Shown: piece after piece, positions 1 through 8,659 of the stretch
Position numbering within the stretch: the stretch's first letter is position 1
Layout of the letters: the number at the start of each line of letters is the position of its first letter
Assembly (NCBI GenBank): GCA_016286555.1
Contig: JAEETA010000009.1
Location: forward strand, 28,462-92,461
Direction: 5' to 3'
Source: Lachnospiraceae bacterium
GTDB lineage: Bacteria; Bacillota; Clostridia; Lachnospirales; Lachnospiraceae
DNA: 64,000 nucleotides
Position numbers and translations under genes: made by a program
The notes under the pieces: generated by a model
Told to the model about the DNA's origin: nothing
The model's input: only the letters and a program-made list of their open reading frames with translations
The model's database searches: none

Positions 1-754
1 CGCCTTTCAGCTTCTCCACCTCCACCTTGCCGCGGATACGGATCTTGCCGGCGCCGGTCTCATAGATCTCCGTCAGCTCATCCTTGTTGATGACGATGCC
101 GCCGGTGGGAAAATCAGGTCCCTTCAGATGCTTCATCAGTCTGGCAGTGGTGATGTCGGGGTCCAACATATAAGCCTTCATGGCATCGATGACCTCTCCC
201 AGATTGTGGGGAGGAATGCTGGTAGCCATACCTACGGCGATACCCTCGCTGCCGTTTACCAGCAGATTGGGGATACGGACGGGAAGCACCGAAGGCTCCT
301 TCTCTGTCTCGTCAAAATTCGGAACAAAGTCCACAACATCCAGGTCCAGATCACTGAGGAAGGTCTCCTGGGTCACCTTCTGGAGTCTCGCCTCGGTATA
401 ACGCATGGCAGCGGCGCCGTCCCCCTCGATGTTACCGAAGTTACCGTGGCCGTCCACCAGAGGCATTCCCTTTTTGAAATCCTGGCTCATGACCACCAGG
501 GCTTCGTAGATGGAGGAATCTCCGTGAGGATGGTATTTACCCATGGTATCGCCCACGATCCTGGCACACTTACGATAGGGTCTGTCATAACGGATCCCCA
601 GCTCCAGCATATCGTAGAGGGTTCTGCGCTGTACGGGCTTAAGGCCGTCTCTCACATCCGGAAGAGCACGGGCGATGATAACGCTCATGGCATAGTCGAT
701 AAAGGACTTCTGCATCTCCTCCGAATATTCGGTTTTGATAATACGATCTTCCAT
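1..754 (-). CDS. parC: Type IIA DNA topoisomerase subunit A (ParC/GyrA-like), C-terminal part outside window
   Basis: This is the breakage-reunion subunit that cuts and rejoins DNA as an A2B2 complex with the ATPase subunit encoded just upstream. The ATG at 754-752 opens a frame of 251 codons that runs off the window start, so only the N-terminal half of the winged-helix and tower region is visible. The quinolone-pocket motif [10 protein letters not shown] and the active-site tyrosine motif AAMRYTE are intact. A Glu at the GyrA-Asp87 position is more ParC-like than GyrA-like. There is no dnaA, dnaN or recF nearby, as would be expected for gyrBA, so topoisomerase IV is preferred. The GyrA/ParC choice remains open without the C-terminal domain. 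It lies 61 bp downstream of the B subunit with no promoter or terminator visible between, so they are probably co-transcribed. Confidence 0.85.
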   Translation of the reverse strand, partial: MEDRIIKTEYSEEMQKSFIDYAMSVIIARALPDVRDGLKPVQRRTLYDMLELGIRYDRPYRKCARIVGDTMGKYHPHGDSSIYEALVVMSQDFKKGMPLVDGHGNFGNIEGDGAAAMRYTEARLQKVTQETFLSDLDLDVVDFVPNFDETEKEPSVLPVRIPNLLVNGSEGIAVGMATSIPPHNLGEVIDAMKAYMLDPDITTARLMKHLKGPDFPTGGIVINKDELTEIYETGAGKIRIRGKVEVEKLKG

Positions 755-815
755 GTGATCTACTCTTATCTCTTTCTGAATCTGTGTTTCTTAAGAACAA
801 ATACTGACGGGATCG

Positions 816-2738
816 TCAGATATCCAGGAGTGCGTCCTGGGCATGCTTGTAGATAAAGGCTTTTCGGGGCGGAACGTCGGTGCCCATAAGAAGTTCCGTG
901 GTCTCGGAAGCCATGCGGGCATCCTCGATCTCCACCAGTTTTAAGCGCCTGCGCTCGGGATCCAGGGTGGTCTCCCAGAGCTGCTCCGGATTCATCTCTC
1001 CCAGACCTTTGTAACGCTGGAGGATGAAATTCCCCTTGTGGGTCTTGCGATAATTCTCCAGGGCCTTGTCGTCGTAGAGATAAACCTCTTCGCCCTTGGA
1101 GGGCATTGCCTTATACAGAGGCGGCATGGCGATGTACACATGTCCCTCAAAGATCAGATCCGGCATGAAGCGGTAGAACAGGGTCAGCAGCAGGTTGGAA
1201 ATATGTGCGCCGTCCACGTCCGCATCGGCCATGATGATGATCTTGTCATAGCGCAGCTTGGTGATATCAAAATCGTTGCCGTATCCTTCGGAAAAACCAC
1301 AGCCAAAGGCATTGATCATAGCCTTGATCTCGGCGTTTGCCAGCACCTTGTCGATGGAAGCCTTCTCCACGTTCAGGATCTTACCGCGGATGGGCAGGAT
1401 AGCCTGATAGGTACGGTTCCGGGCGGTCTTGGCACTGCCGCCTGCGGAGTCTCCCTCTACGATAAAGATCTCGCACTGGGAAGCGTCCTTGGAAATGCAA
1501 TTGGCCAGCTTACCGTTGGAATCGAAGGAAAACTTCGGATTGGACAGCATGTTGGTCTTGGCTTTTTCCTCGGTCTTACGGATCTTCGCAGCCTTCTCCG
1601 CGCAGCCGATGATGCTCTTAAGCATCTCCAGGTTACGGTCAAAGAAGCGCACCACTTCGTCGCCGGTGACCTTGGATACTGCCTTGGCAGCGTCCTGATT
1701 GTCCAGCTTCGTCTTCGTCTGGCCCTCGAATCTGGGATCCGGATGCTTGATGCTGACGACGGCGGTCATGCCGTTACGCACATCGGCACCGGTAAAGTTC
1801 TGATCCTTATCCTTCAGGATCCCCAGCTCTCTGGCATAGGTATTGATGATATTGGTAAACTGAGTCTTAAAGCCCGTCAGGTGAGTACCGCCCTCGGAAT
1901 TGTAAATACAGTTACAAAATCCCAGAACGTTCTCATGAAATTCGTTTACATACTGAAAAGCAATCTCCACCTCGATGCCTTCGGAGATACCGGTGAGATA
2001 CACCACATCGCTGACAGGCTCCTTCATGTTGTTCATGTCACGAAGGAAGCCGATGAGTCCGTCGGGCTCGTGGAACTCCACGGTCTCGGGATTCTCCTTC
2101 CGCAGATCCTTAAAAACGATGGTGAGTTTGGGATTCAGGTAAGCAGTCTCATGGAGACGGCTCTTGATCTCATCCTCCTTAAACCAGGTGCGGTCAAAAA
2201 TGGTAGGATCCGGCAGGAAATTAATGGTGGTGCCGCTTTCCCGGGTCTTCCCCAGGCAGGGAAGCAGTCCCTTCTCCAGCTCTGTGGTAGGCACGCCTCT
2301 CTCATAGGTATCACGGAAGATCTGCCCTCCGGTCTTGACCGTAACGGTCATTCGCTCGGAAAGCGCATTTACAACGGAGGAACCCACACCGTGGAGACCG
2401 CCGCTGGTCTTATATGCATTGTTGTCAAACTTACCGCCGGCATGGAGAGTGGTAAACACCAGACGCTCAGCACTGATGCCTTTCTCGTGCATTCCCACGG
2501 GAATACCTCTTCCGTTGTCGGATACCGTGGCGGAGCCGTCCTTCTCCAGCGTAACGGTGATCCGGTCGCAAAATCCGGCCAGATGCTCGTCCACGGAATT
2601 GTCCACGATCTCATATACCAGATGATTCAGTCCCTTGGTGGACACGGAACCGATATACATTCCGGGGCGGACTCTGACCGCCTCAAGCCCCTCCAGCACT
2701 GTGATGCTGGAAGCGTCATATACTGTCTTCGGAGCCAT
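816..2738 (-). CDS. parE: Type IIA DNA topoisomerase subunit B (ParE/GyrB-like)
   Basis: This 640-residue ATPase subunit drives strand passage by the type II topoisomerase. The GHKL ATPase domain carries DNGRGIP and the GGLHGVG lid near residues 100-120. The TOPRIM domain carries EGDSAGGSAK and DADVDGAH, which bind Mg2+. The C-terminal QRYKGLGEMNP motif contacts subunit A. The length fits GyrB or ParE of Gram-positive bacteria and lacks the extra insert of enterobacterial GyrB. The start is ATG after a GGAAGG site, with a clear promoter upstream at 2784-2812. Without a dnaA-recF context I favour ParE, but sequence alone does not separate it from GyrB. Confidence 0.88.
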   Translation of the reverse strand: MAPKTVYDASSITVLEGLEAVRVRPGMYIGSVSTKGLNHLVYEIVDNSVDEHLAGFCDRITVTLEKDGSATVSDNGRGIPVGMHEKGISAERLVFTTLHAGGKFDNNAYKTSGGLHGVGSSVVNALSERMTVTVKTGGQIFRDTYERGVPTTELEKGLLPCLGKTRESGTTINFLPDPTIFDRTWFKEDEIKSRLHETAYLNPKLTIVFKDLRKENPETVEFHEPDGLIGFLRDMNNMKEPVSDVVYLTGISEGIEVEIAFQYVNEFHENVLGFCNCIYNSEGGTHLTGFKTQFTNIINTYARELGILKDKDQNFTGADVRNGMTAVVSIKHPDPRFEGQTKTKLDNQDAAKAVSKVTGDEVVRFFDRNLEMLKSIIGCAEKAAKIRKTEEKAKTNMLSNPKFSFDSNGKLANCISKDASQCEIFIVEGDSAGGSAKTARNRTYQAILPIRGKILNVEKASIDKVLANAEIKAMINAFGCGFSEGYGNDFDITKLRYDKIIIMADADVDGAHISNLLLTLFYRFMPDLIFEGHVYIAMPPLYKAMPSKGEEVYLYDDKALENYRKTHKGNFILQRYKGLGEMNPEQLWETTLDPERRRLKLVEIEDARMASETTELLMGTDVPPRKAFIYKHAQDALLDI

Positions 2739-2783
2739 AAACTACCTTCCTTCCGATTAGAACATTCGTTCCCACATTCAGTT

Positions 2784-2812
2784 AGTATACCATATATTTT
2801 GTATAGGTACAA
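2784..2812 (-). promoter_or_regulatory. Sigma-A promoter of parE
   Basis: On the minus strand there is a TTGTAC -35 (2812-2807), a 17-bp spacer and a TATACT -10 (2789-2784), about 45 bp before the parE start. The -35 touches the U-tract of the degV terminator, so the two signals abut. Confidence 0.75.
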
Positions 2813-2813
2813 G

Positions 2814-2848
2814 AAAAAATGCCCAAGATTTGGTGCTCTTGGGCATTT
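2814..2848 (-). terminator. Rho-independent terminator of the recG-degV unit
   Basis: A 12-bp perfect stem (2837-2848 with 2817-2828, core GCCCAAGA) is followed by a run of T on the minus strand. It sits about 80 bp after the degV stop and ends that unit just before the parE promoter. Confidence 0.85.
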
Positions 2849-2926
2849 GCAAGGATTCCGTCAAGTATCTAAATAATTTGTAAACATGTCTGTATTTTGG
2901 ACCCCAAAGAGGCCCGCCGGGTGGTC

Positions 2927-3799
2927 TTACAGAAGCTCCTCCGGGACGCAGGAGCATGCCACTGCCAGGGCGCCGGGGCCGATGTGGCAGGACACGGACA
3001 GGGAAAGGGGTTCCATCACGATGTCAAATCCGGGAATAGCCTCCTGCACCTGCTTTTTTAAATCCTCCGCTGCGGCAATATCGTAGGTATATGCCATCTC
3101 CAGGTGTGTCCTGGAAGGATCGATGCCGCCGAAACGCTCCTCCATATCCTTTTTGATGGCGGAGATCATCATATCCCTTCCCTGGGAAGAAGTGCGGGCT
3201 TTGGCAAAAGCGTCCAGCTTCTCTCCCTGAATGGTCAGCACCGGCTTTATGCGGAGCATGGTACCGATGGCCGCAGCTGCAGGGGTAATGCGACCACCTT
3301 TTTTCAGGTATGTCAGAGTATCCAGCATGATATAGATGGAAGAACGGAACTTCTCCCGCTCCAGGATCTCCTTGATCTGAATGGCATCGAAGCCTTTTTC
3401 CGCAAGAAGCAGTGCATCCAGAGCACTCTGACGCTGGGTCACGGAAATGCGCTGGTTATTCACCACCTGCACCTTCCGGTCATACTCCTCGGAAAGCATC
3501 ATGGCACTCTGGCAGGAACCGGAAAGGCCGCTGCTCATTGGGATATACACGATCTGGTCGTACTGCTCCAGCAGATCCTCCCAGAAATCCATCACATTCG
3601 CGGGAGTGGGCTGAGAAGTCTTGATGTCCGCATCATTTTTCAGCGCCTCGTAGAACTGCTCCTGCGTCAGGGAGATATCCTCAAAGTACTCCTTTCCGTT
3701 GATGTAAAAGGGCATGGGAAGGACAAAAATACCCAGTTCTTTTCCTTCCTTCTGTGTGATCCCGCTGTTACTGTCGGTCATCACCGCAACTTTTCCCAT
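2927..3799 (-). CDS. DegV family fatty-acid-binding protein
   Basis: This is a DegV-fold protein of 290 residues, the usual family length. DegV/FakB proteins hold a fatty acid that FakA phosphorylates for phospholipid synthesis. The N-terminus reads VAVMTDSNSGIT, matching the family start that places a Ser near the carboxylate site. The lipid-pocket motif SSGLSGSCQSA and the later KKGGRI motif are present. It lies 37 bp downstream of recG, and fakA lies upstream of recG, so the kinase and a likely substrate carrier share a neighbourhood. The start is ATG with GAGGAG ten bases upstream. Which fatty acid it prefers cannot be told from sequence. Confidence 0.88.
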   Translation of the reverse strand: MGKVAVMTDSNSGITQKEGKELGIFVLPMPFYINGKEYFEDISLTQEQFYEALKNDADIKTSQPTPANVMDFWEDLLEQYDQIVYIPMSSGLSGSCQSAMMLSEEYDRKVQVVNNQRISVTQRQSALDALLLAEKGFDAIQIKEILEREKFRSSIYIMLDTLTYLKKGGRITPAAAAIGTMLRIKPVLTIQGEKLDAFAKARTSSQGRDMMISAIKKDMEERFGGIDPSRTHLEMAYTYDIAAAEDLKKQVQEAIPGFDIVMEPLSLSVSCHIGPGALAVACSCVPEELL

Positions 3800-3836
3800 A
3801 ATCCGGTCACTCCTCTATCTTCCCTTAAGGGATTAC

Positions 3837-5894
3837 TTATAATGTCTGAAGATCCAGGTGATACTTACCGTAGCTGCCGGCCTCCGCCAGAATGGCGGCG
3901 GAGGATTCCTTCACCAGAGCAGGATCCGCTTTCAGCAGCGCTTCCACCGCATCCGAAGCTTCGGACAGTTCCTGCGCATCGGCGAATACATCCGCGATCT
4001 CAAAGGCAAATTCTCCGCTCTGCCGGACACCGAAGAGTTCTCCGGGTCCTCTGAGCTGCAGATCCTTGGAAGCGATCTCGAATCCGTCATTGGTGGAATT
4101 CAGGATTTCCAGACGCTTCATGGTCTTCTCGTCCTCTTTCGAAGAGAGAAAAATACAATAACTCTGTTCCTTCCCTCGTCCCACGCGGCCCCGCAGCTGA
4201 TGGAGCTGGGCCAGTCCGAAACGTTCCGCATTTTCCACCATCATCACCGTTGCATTGGGGACATTGATGCCCACCTCAATGACGGTGGTAGAAACCAGCA
4301 GGTCAATGTCTCCTTTGGAAAAACGATCCATGATGCCGTTTTTCACCGCCGGGGTCATGCGCCCGTGGAGGTACTCTATCCGTACCGTGTCAGGAAAGGT
4401 GTTTTTCAGCTCTTCCGCGTAACTGACTACATCGGTCAGCGATTCGTCTTCCCCGGATTCCACCTGAGGACAGATGATGTAGACCTGTCTGCCGGCGACG
4501 ATCTGCTTTTCCATAAAAGCATAGGCGCTGGGCCGGTATCCTGTACCCACCACGCAGTTCTTAATGGGCAGGCGCTCCGCAGGGAGCTCCCGGATCACGG
4601 AGGTCTTCAGATCACCGTATAGGACCATGGCCAGTGTTCTGGGAATGGGCGTTGCGCTCATGACCAGAATATGGGGCTGGCCGCCCTTCTGTGCCAGAGT
4701 CTGACGCTGCCGCACGCCGAAGCGGTGCTGCTCGTCAGTGATCACCAGGCCCAGGGATTTGTATTCCACCTTCGCCTGGATCAGGGCATGAGTGCCGATG
4801 ATCACATTGGCTTCCCCGGATTTTACCAGTTCATAGGCTTCCCGTTTGGCTGCCGCCGTCATGGAACCCAGAAGCAATACCGGCTTTAAGGGCAGATCGT
4901 AGGTTTCAATCATCCGCTGCAGGGATTCCATATGCTGGGCGGCCAGCACTTCCGTGGGAGCCATCAACGCTCCCTGATAGCCGTTAGCGGCACACATGAG
5001 AAGTGCCAGAAAAGCAATGATGGTCTTGCCGCTGCCCACATCGCCCTGGATCAGGCGATTCATGCAATTAGGGCCCGTCAGATCCGAACGGATCTCCTTC
5101 CAGGCCTTCTTCTGACCGGCGGTCAGGGTAAAGGGCAACCGCTCCAGCAGTCTGTCACAATGCGCCACCTCGATCATGGGAAAGGCATTGGGCTCATTCT
5201 GGATCAGCGCCTTGCTGCGGTGCATGATCAGCAGGAAGAAGAAAAACTCTTCAAAGGAAAGCCTGCGCCTTGCCTCCCGCAAATGCTCGGGAGAATCCGG
5301 AAAATGCACAGTCCGTAAGGCTTCCTGTCTGGAAAGCAGGTTGTGCTCCGCAAGGAACTCCGGTGAGAAGCAGTCCGCCATGGGGAAAGCTTCCAGTGCC
5401 TGCAATACTGCTTTAGAAATGGTATTGCCGGAAAGTCCCTTGGTCAGGGGATAAACGCTGTGAAGCTCCTTCTGCAGGGCTTCATATTCAGCGGGGGTAT
5501 ATTTTTTCGGCTGTTCCAGCATCATCCCTCTGCCTTTTCGGACCGCTCTGCCGTAAAACACGGCAAACGTCCCGGGAACAAAGGATTTTTTCAGATAAGG
5601 CTGGTTGAAAATACTTAAGGTAAAACGCTCTCCCTCGGGATCCGTCACCACCACTTCAAAAAAGGACTTGCGGTTAAAGTACCGGACACCGGATACCGAA
5701 GCGATGCAGCCGCGAATGGCTGTCATCTCACCCGACCCGGCGCTCTTCACCATCACCGGATCCGGATAGGTCAGGTAGGTTCTGGGATAATAGACGATCA
5801 GATCCCGGATGGTATGAATCTCCAATTTGGAAAACAAAGCGGCTGTCTTGGCTCCGATCCCTTTCAGGTCGGTTACCGCCATCTGATCCGTCAA
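3837..5894 (-). CDS. recG: ATP-dependent DNA helicase RecG
   Basis: RecG is a monomeric superfamily-2 helicase that regresses stalled forks and processes branched recombination intermediates. The protein has an N-terminal helix-hairpin-like start (TDLKGIGAKTAALF), an OB wedge domain, then motor motifs GDVGSGKT (Walker A), DEQHRFG (DEQH box), SATPIPRTL, and the C-terminal TRG region with QLRGRVGR. I choose the TTG at 5894-5892 (685 residues). GGGAGG ends six bases before it, whereas the first ATG (5882) would be 18 bases away. The frame stays open to 5987, but that extension has no family similarity. It is followed by degV with a short gap. Confidence 0.92.
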   Translation of the reverse strand: MTDQMAVTDLKGIGAKTAALFSKLEIHTIRDLIVYYPRTYLTYPDPVMVKSAGSGEMTAIRGCIASVSGVRYFNRKSFFEVVVTDPEGERFTLSIFNQPYLKKSFVPGTFAVFYGRAVRKGRGMMLEQPKKYTPAEYEALQKELHSVYPLTKGLSGNTISKAVLQALEAFPMADCFSPEFLAEHNLLSRQEALRTVHFPDSPEHLREARRRLSFEEFFFFLLIMHRSKALIQNEPNAFPMIEVAHCDRLLERLPFTLTAGQKKAWKEIRSDLTGPNCMNRLIQGDVGSGKTIIAFLALLMCAANGYQGALMAPTEVLAAQHMESLQRMIETYDLPLKPVLLLGSMTAAAKREAYELVKSGEANVIIGTHALIQAKVEYKSLGLVITDEQHRFGVRQRQTLAQKGGQPHILVMSATPIPRTLAMVLYGDLKTSVIRELPAERLPIKNCVVGTGYRPSAYAFMEKQIVAGRQVYIICPQVESGEDESLTDVVSYAEELKNTFPDTVRIEYLHGRMTPAVKNGIMDRFSKGDIDLLVSTTVIEVGINVPNATVMMVENAERFGLAQLHQLRGRVGRGKEQSYCIFLSSKEDEKTMKRLEILNSTNDGFEIASKDLQLRGPGELFGVRQSGEFAFEIADVFADAQELSEASDAVEALLKADPALVKESSAAILAEAGSYGKYHLDLQTL

Positions 5895-5984
5895 AGCGCA
5901 CCTCCCATGAGACGTTCCTCTGTTTCCCACCCGCTTCCGAAAGGAAACGCTCGGATCTGCCCGCGCAGAACATCCCGTTAATTG

Positions 5985-6017
5985 CAAAAGAAATAGAGGA
6001 GACGCACAGTCTCCTCT
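5985..6017 (-). terminator. fakA terminator overlapping the recG start region
   Basis: A 9-bp perfect stem AGAGGAGAC / GTCTCCTCT (6017-6009 and 6003-5995) is followed by a T-rich tract on the minus strand. The 5' arm lies where a transcript from the recG promoter would begin, so only read-through RNA from fakA would form the full hairpin. Confidence 0.75.
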
Positions 6018-6019
6018 AG

Positions 6020-6048
6020 ATTATAGTCGGGTGCATGTAGTCAAACAA
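6020..6048 (-). promoter_or_regulatory. Probable recG promoter with an inverted repeat around the -35
   Basis: There is a TATAAT -10 (6025-6020), a 17-bp spacer and a TTGTTT -35 (6048-6043). A perfect 8-bp inverted repeat, CATGTAGT at 6034-6041 and ACTACATG at 6049-6056, brackets the -35 closely, as an operator might. Confidence 0.6.
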
Positions 6049-6108
6049 ACTACATGTGCAACATTTTCACCTAATGTGTTACATATCTCACGAATTGCGC
6101 AGATATTA

Positions 6109-7761
6109 TCACTCAACCGATACGATGTAATAATAGATCGGCTGTCCGCCGGGCTGCAGTTCCACATCCACGCCGCTGAACGCTTCCTGAACGGTCTGCT
6201 GCATTGCTGCCGCATCCTCTTCGGAAACATCGGAACCGTAGTAAATGCAGATGAGTTCGGAGGATTCCTCCACCATCTCAGCCAGCATATCCTTCACGGC
6301 AGTGGTCAGATCCTTGGACACTGCCAGGATGCCCTTGTCGCCGATGCCCATGTAATCGCCCTTTTCGATGGTCTTGTCATCGATGACGGTATCACGGACC
6401 GCATAGGTGATCTCACCGGACTTCACTCTGCCGATCTGCTCCATCATGGATACTTCGTTCTCATCGGGAGTGCTGTCGGGCACATAGTTGATGGCCGCTG
6501 CGATACCCTGAGGAATGGTCTTGGTGGGGATCACCAGCACATTCTTGTCGGTGGACAGGTCTCTGGCCTGGTTTGCAGCCAGAATAATGTTCTTGTTGTT
6601 GGGAAGGACAAAGACGGTATCCGCATTGACCTTTGCCACTGCATCCAGGATGTCTGCAGTGGAAGGATTCATGGTCTGGCCGCCCTCGATCACATAATCA
6701 ACGCCCAGGCTGCGGAAGATCTCAGCCAGGCCGTCACCTGCGGAAACGGCAATGAAGCCTACAGGCTTTCTGGGGCCTGCTTCGGGAGTAGGCTCGGGAG
6801 CAGCTGCTTCCCGGCCTTCTTCCTCGATGGTGGGATACTCCTCGGTGCTTCTGTTGCGGATCACTACATTTTTCAGGTCACCGTACAGCAGCGCCTTCTG
6901 CAGTGCCATACCGGGATCGTTGGTATACAGTGCCAGATCTACGGTCTCATCCGTGCTGGTGACAACAGCCTTCTCACCGATGCCCTCCAGATAGGACTTC
7001 AGATCCAGCTCGCTCTTAATATTGAAAGGTCGCATCAGAGTGATGGTCGCGGAGGTGTAATAGAGATGCTCGGGACGAAGGATATCCTCCTCCTCGGGAG
7101 CCTCTTCGGTGATCTCACCGATGGTCAGATCCATCTCCTTGCCTTCAAAGAGATCCACAGCGCCGCGGAATGCCACTACCAGGCCCTTTCCGCCGGAATC
7201 CACAACGCCTGCCTGCTTCAGAACGGGCAGCATCTCGGGGGTCTTCTCCAAAGTCTCTTCGCCCTTTTTCAGACAGGTATTCAGGAAGACGCTCAGATCG
7301 GTGCAGCCTTCCTCCTGCAGTGCCAATGCGCACTCGGAAATGCCCTTGGCCACGGTAAGAATGGTGCCCTCCTTGGGTACCATGACAGCCTTATAAGCCG
7401 TCTCCACAGCCTTCACAAAGCCTTCCGTCAAAACGGGAATGGTAAGGGCGTCCTCTTCCTTGATCCTGCGGGTAAATCCGCGAAGGAGCTGAGAAAGGAT
7501 AACGCCGGAATTTCCTCTGGCACCCTTCAGGGAACCGCTGGAAATGGCCTTGCTCAGGGTCTTCATATCTACATCATCCGCCAGCTCGGATACCTCTTTT
7601 GCCGCTGACATGATGGTCATGGTCATATTGGTTCCGGTATCTCCGTCGGGAACGGGGAATACGTTCAATTCGTTGATCAGATCTTTCTGACTTTCAAGGC
7701 TCTTGGCGCCGGCCAGGAACATGCGGCGCAAAAGCTTAACATCAATCTGTGAAACAGACAC
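6109..7761 (-). CDS. fakA: Fatty acid kinase subunit FakA (DAK2 domain, YloV family)
   Basis: FakA phosphorylates fatty acids held by FakB/DegV proteins, feeding exogenous acyl chains into phospholipid synthesis. At 550 residues it has the family length. The N-terminal DhaL-type ATP domain has the Mg-ATP motif PVPDGDTGTNM near residues 36-46. Middle and C-terminal domains carry the conserved NPSTADIL and NNKNI segments. The start is GTG at 7761-7759, nine bases after GGAGG. It lies 14 bp downstream of asp23, an arrangement common in Firmicutes (rpmB / asp23 / fakA / recG). Confidence 0.92.
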   Translation of the reverse strand: MSVSQIDVKLLRRMFLAGAKSLESQKDLINELNVFPVPDGDTGTNMTMTIMSAAKEVSELADDVDMKTLSKAISSGSLKGARGNSGVILSQLLRGFTRRIKEEDALTIPVLTEGFVKAVETAYKAVMVPKEGTILTVAKGISECALALQEEGCTDLSVFLNTCLKKGEETLEKTPEMLPVLKQAGVVDSGGKGLVVAFRGAVDLFEGKEMDLTIGEITEEAPEEEDILRPEHLYYTSATITLMRPFNIKSELDLKSYLEGIGEKAVVTSTDETVDLALYTNDPGMALQKALLYGDLKNVVIRNRSTEEYPTIEEEGREAAAPEPTPEAGPRKPVGFIAVSAGDGLAEIFRSLGVDYVIEGGQTMNPSTADILDAVAKVNADTVFVLPNNKNIILAANQARDLSTDKNVLVIPTKTIPQGIAAAINYVPDSTPDENEVSMMEQIGRVKSGEITYAVRDTVIDDKTIEKGDYMGIGDKGILAVSKDLTTAVKDMLAEMVEESSELICIYYGSDVSEEDAAAMQQTVQEAFSGVDVELQPGGQPIYYYIVSVE

Positions 7762-7775
7762 GGGACAAATCCTCC

Positions 7776-8138
7776 TTAATCAATTACCTTAACGCCTTCG
7801 ACATAAATATTGATGCGCTCGATGGGAAGGCCGGTGAATTCCTCCACACGATATTTGACATTCTCGATGAGATTGTCGGCCACAGCCTTAATGCTGACAT
7901 CATAGGCCACAATGACATGAAAATCGAGGATCAGCTTCCGATCCGCATTCAGACTGACATGGATTCCCCGGGTCAGAGATTCTTTCTTTAAGAGCTTGAC
8001 CAGACCGTCCTTCATGCTCACGCCGGCCATACCGACGATACCGAAGCATTCAACGGCAACACTTCCGGCATATTGAGCAATGACTTCGTTATCTACTACA
8101 ATATTCCCCATATGGGTGTTCATGGAAGAACCCTTCAT
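7776..8138 (-). CDS. Asp23/Gls24 family envelope protein (YloU type)
   Basis: This is a small alpha-beta protein of 120 residues. Family members sit at the membrane, respond to envelope or alkaline stress, and regularly neighbour fakA. The segments GNIVVDNEVIAQYAG and GIVGMAGVSMKDG match the family, followed by the VSLNADRKLILDFHVIVAYD strand region. The ATG at 8138 is chosen because AAGGAGG ends five bases upstream. The frame is open nine codons further, without a ribosome site. It forms a likely operon with fakA. Confidence 0.88.
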   Translation of the reverse strand: MKGSSMNTHMGNIVVDNEVIAQYAGSVAVECFGIVGMAGVSMKDGLVKLLKKESLTRGIHVSLNADRKLILDFHVIVAYDVSIKAVADNLIENVKYRVEEFTGLPIERINIYVEGVKVID

Positions 8139-8168
8139 AATGACCTCCTTGTTCAAACATTCCAAACT

Positions 8169-8197
8169 ACTATATCAGTTTTCGTGAAAAATGAAAA
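8169..8197 (-). promoter_or_regulatory. Putative asp23-fakA promoter
   Basis: There is a TATAGT -10 (8174-8169), a 17-bp spacer and a weak TTTTCA -35 (8197-8192), about 30 bp before the asp23 start. The -10 is good and the -35 is poor. Confidence 0.5.
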
Positions 8198-8224
8198 CCG
8201 ATTTTCTTAAATTATAATTTCTCC

Positions 8225-8253
8225 TTGCATTCAAATCATTCATTTGATATTAT
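8225..8253 (+). promoter_or_regulatory. rpmB promoter
   Basis: There is a TTGCAT -35 (8225-8230), a 17-bp spacer and a TATTAT -10 (8248-8253), 49 bp before the rpmB ATG. It is divergent from the asp23 promoter. Confidence 0.65.
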
Positions 8254-8302
8254 ATCAATGTTGCGAAAAAATCGCGGGATTTGATGTAAGGGAGGTGTAA
8301 TC

Positions 8303-8488
8303 ATGGCAAAGTGTGATGTTTGCGGCAAAGGCGTACATTTTGGAAACAATGTCAGCCATTCTCATAGAAGAAGCAACGCAATCTGGAATTCCAACGTGCG
8401 TAGCGTAAAGTGCAAGGTTAACGGCGGCACCAAGCGTATGCATGTCTGCTCCAGATGCCTCAGAAGCGGCGCCGTTGAGCGTGCCTGA
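8303..8488 (+). CDS. rpmB: 50S ribosomal protein L28
   Basis: L28 is a small basic protein of the large ribosomal subunit near the E-site. The 61-residue product has the family signature MAKCDVCGK, NVSHSHRR and the closing KRMHVCSRC. Two CxxC pairs (CDVC and CSRC) make this the zinc-ribbon type. A GGGAGGTG site precedes the ATG. It has its own promoter and terminator and is transcribed away from asp23-fakA, the order usual in Firmicutes. Confidence 0.97.
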   Translation: MAKCDVCGKGVHFGNNVSHSHRRSNAIWNSNVRSVKCKVNGGTKRMHVCSRCLRSGAVERA

Positions 8489-8510
8489 TTATTTTTCTTT
8501 TGAGAGTTGA

Positions 8511-8539
8511 AGCCCCGGACTTTACGTCCGGGGTTTTTT
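8511..8539 (+). terminator. rpmB terminator
   Basis: A perfect 8-bp stem CCCCGGAC / GTCCGGGG (8513-8520, 8526-8533) with a 5-base loop is followed by six T. It lies 24 bp after the rpmB stop. Confidence 0.92.
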
Positions 8540-8657
8540 ATTTGACGGAACATTCCGTCAAATAAAAACGCTCCGCGAGGATGCGACTCGCGCGGACAGG
8601 AAGATTGTCGCTTTGCGACACCGCGCTCGCGCGAGCGTATCGCAGAGCGATACGCTA
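8540..8657. repeat. Cluster of five short inverted repeats
   Basis: This gene-free stretch between rpmB and the J-domain gene is packed with palindromes. These are an 11-bp-arm repeat (8540-8550 / 8553-8563), GCGAG/CTCGC (8575-8579 / 8587-8591), TGTCGC/GCGACA (8606-8611 / 8615-8620), the palindrome CGCTCGCGCGAGCG (8624-8637), and a 10-bp-arm hairpin AGCGTATCGC/GCGATACGCT (8634-8643 / 8647-8656). None has the T-run of a terminator for the minus-strand gene ending at 8660. Function unknown. Confidence 0.7.
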
Positions 8658-8659
8658 TA

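Noticed and set aside
5895..5987. An ATG-started N-terminal extension of recG
   Set aside because: It lacks a ribosome site and family similarity; TTG at 5894 has GGGAGG at proper spacing.
6031..7608. A 525-codon plus-strand frame opposite fakA
   Set aside because: Antisense shadow; fakA on the minus strand has full family motifs and a ribosome site.
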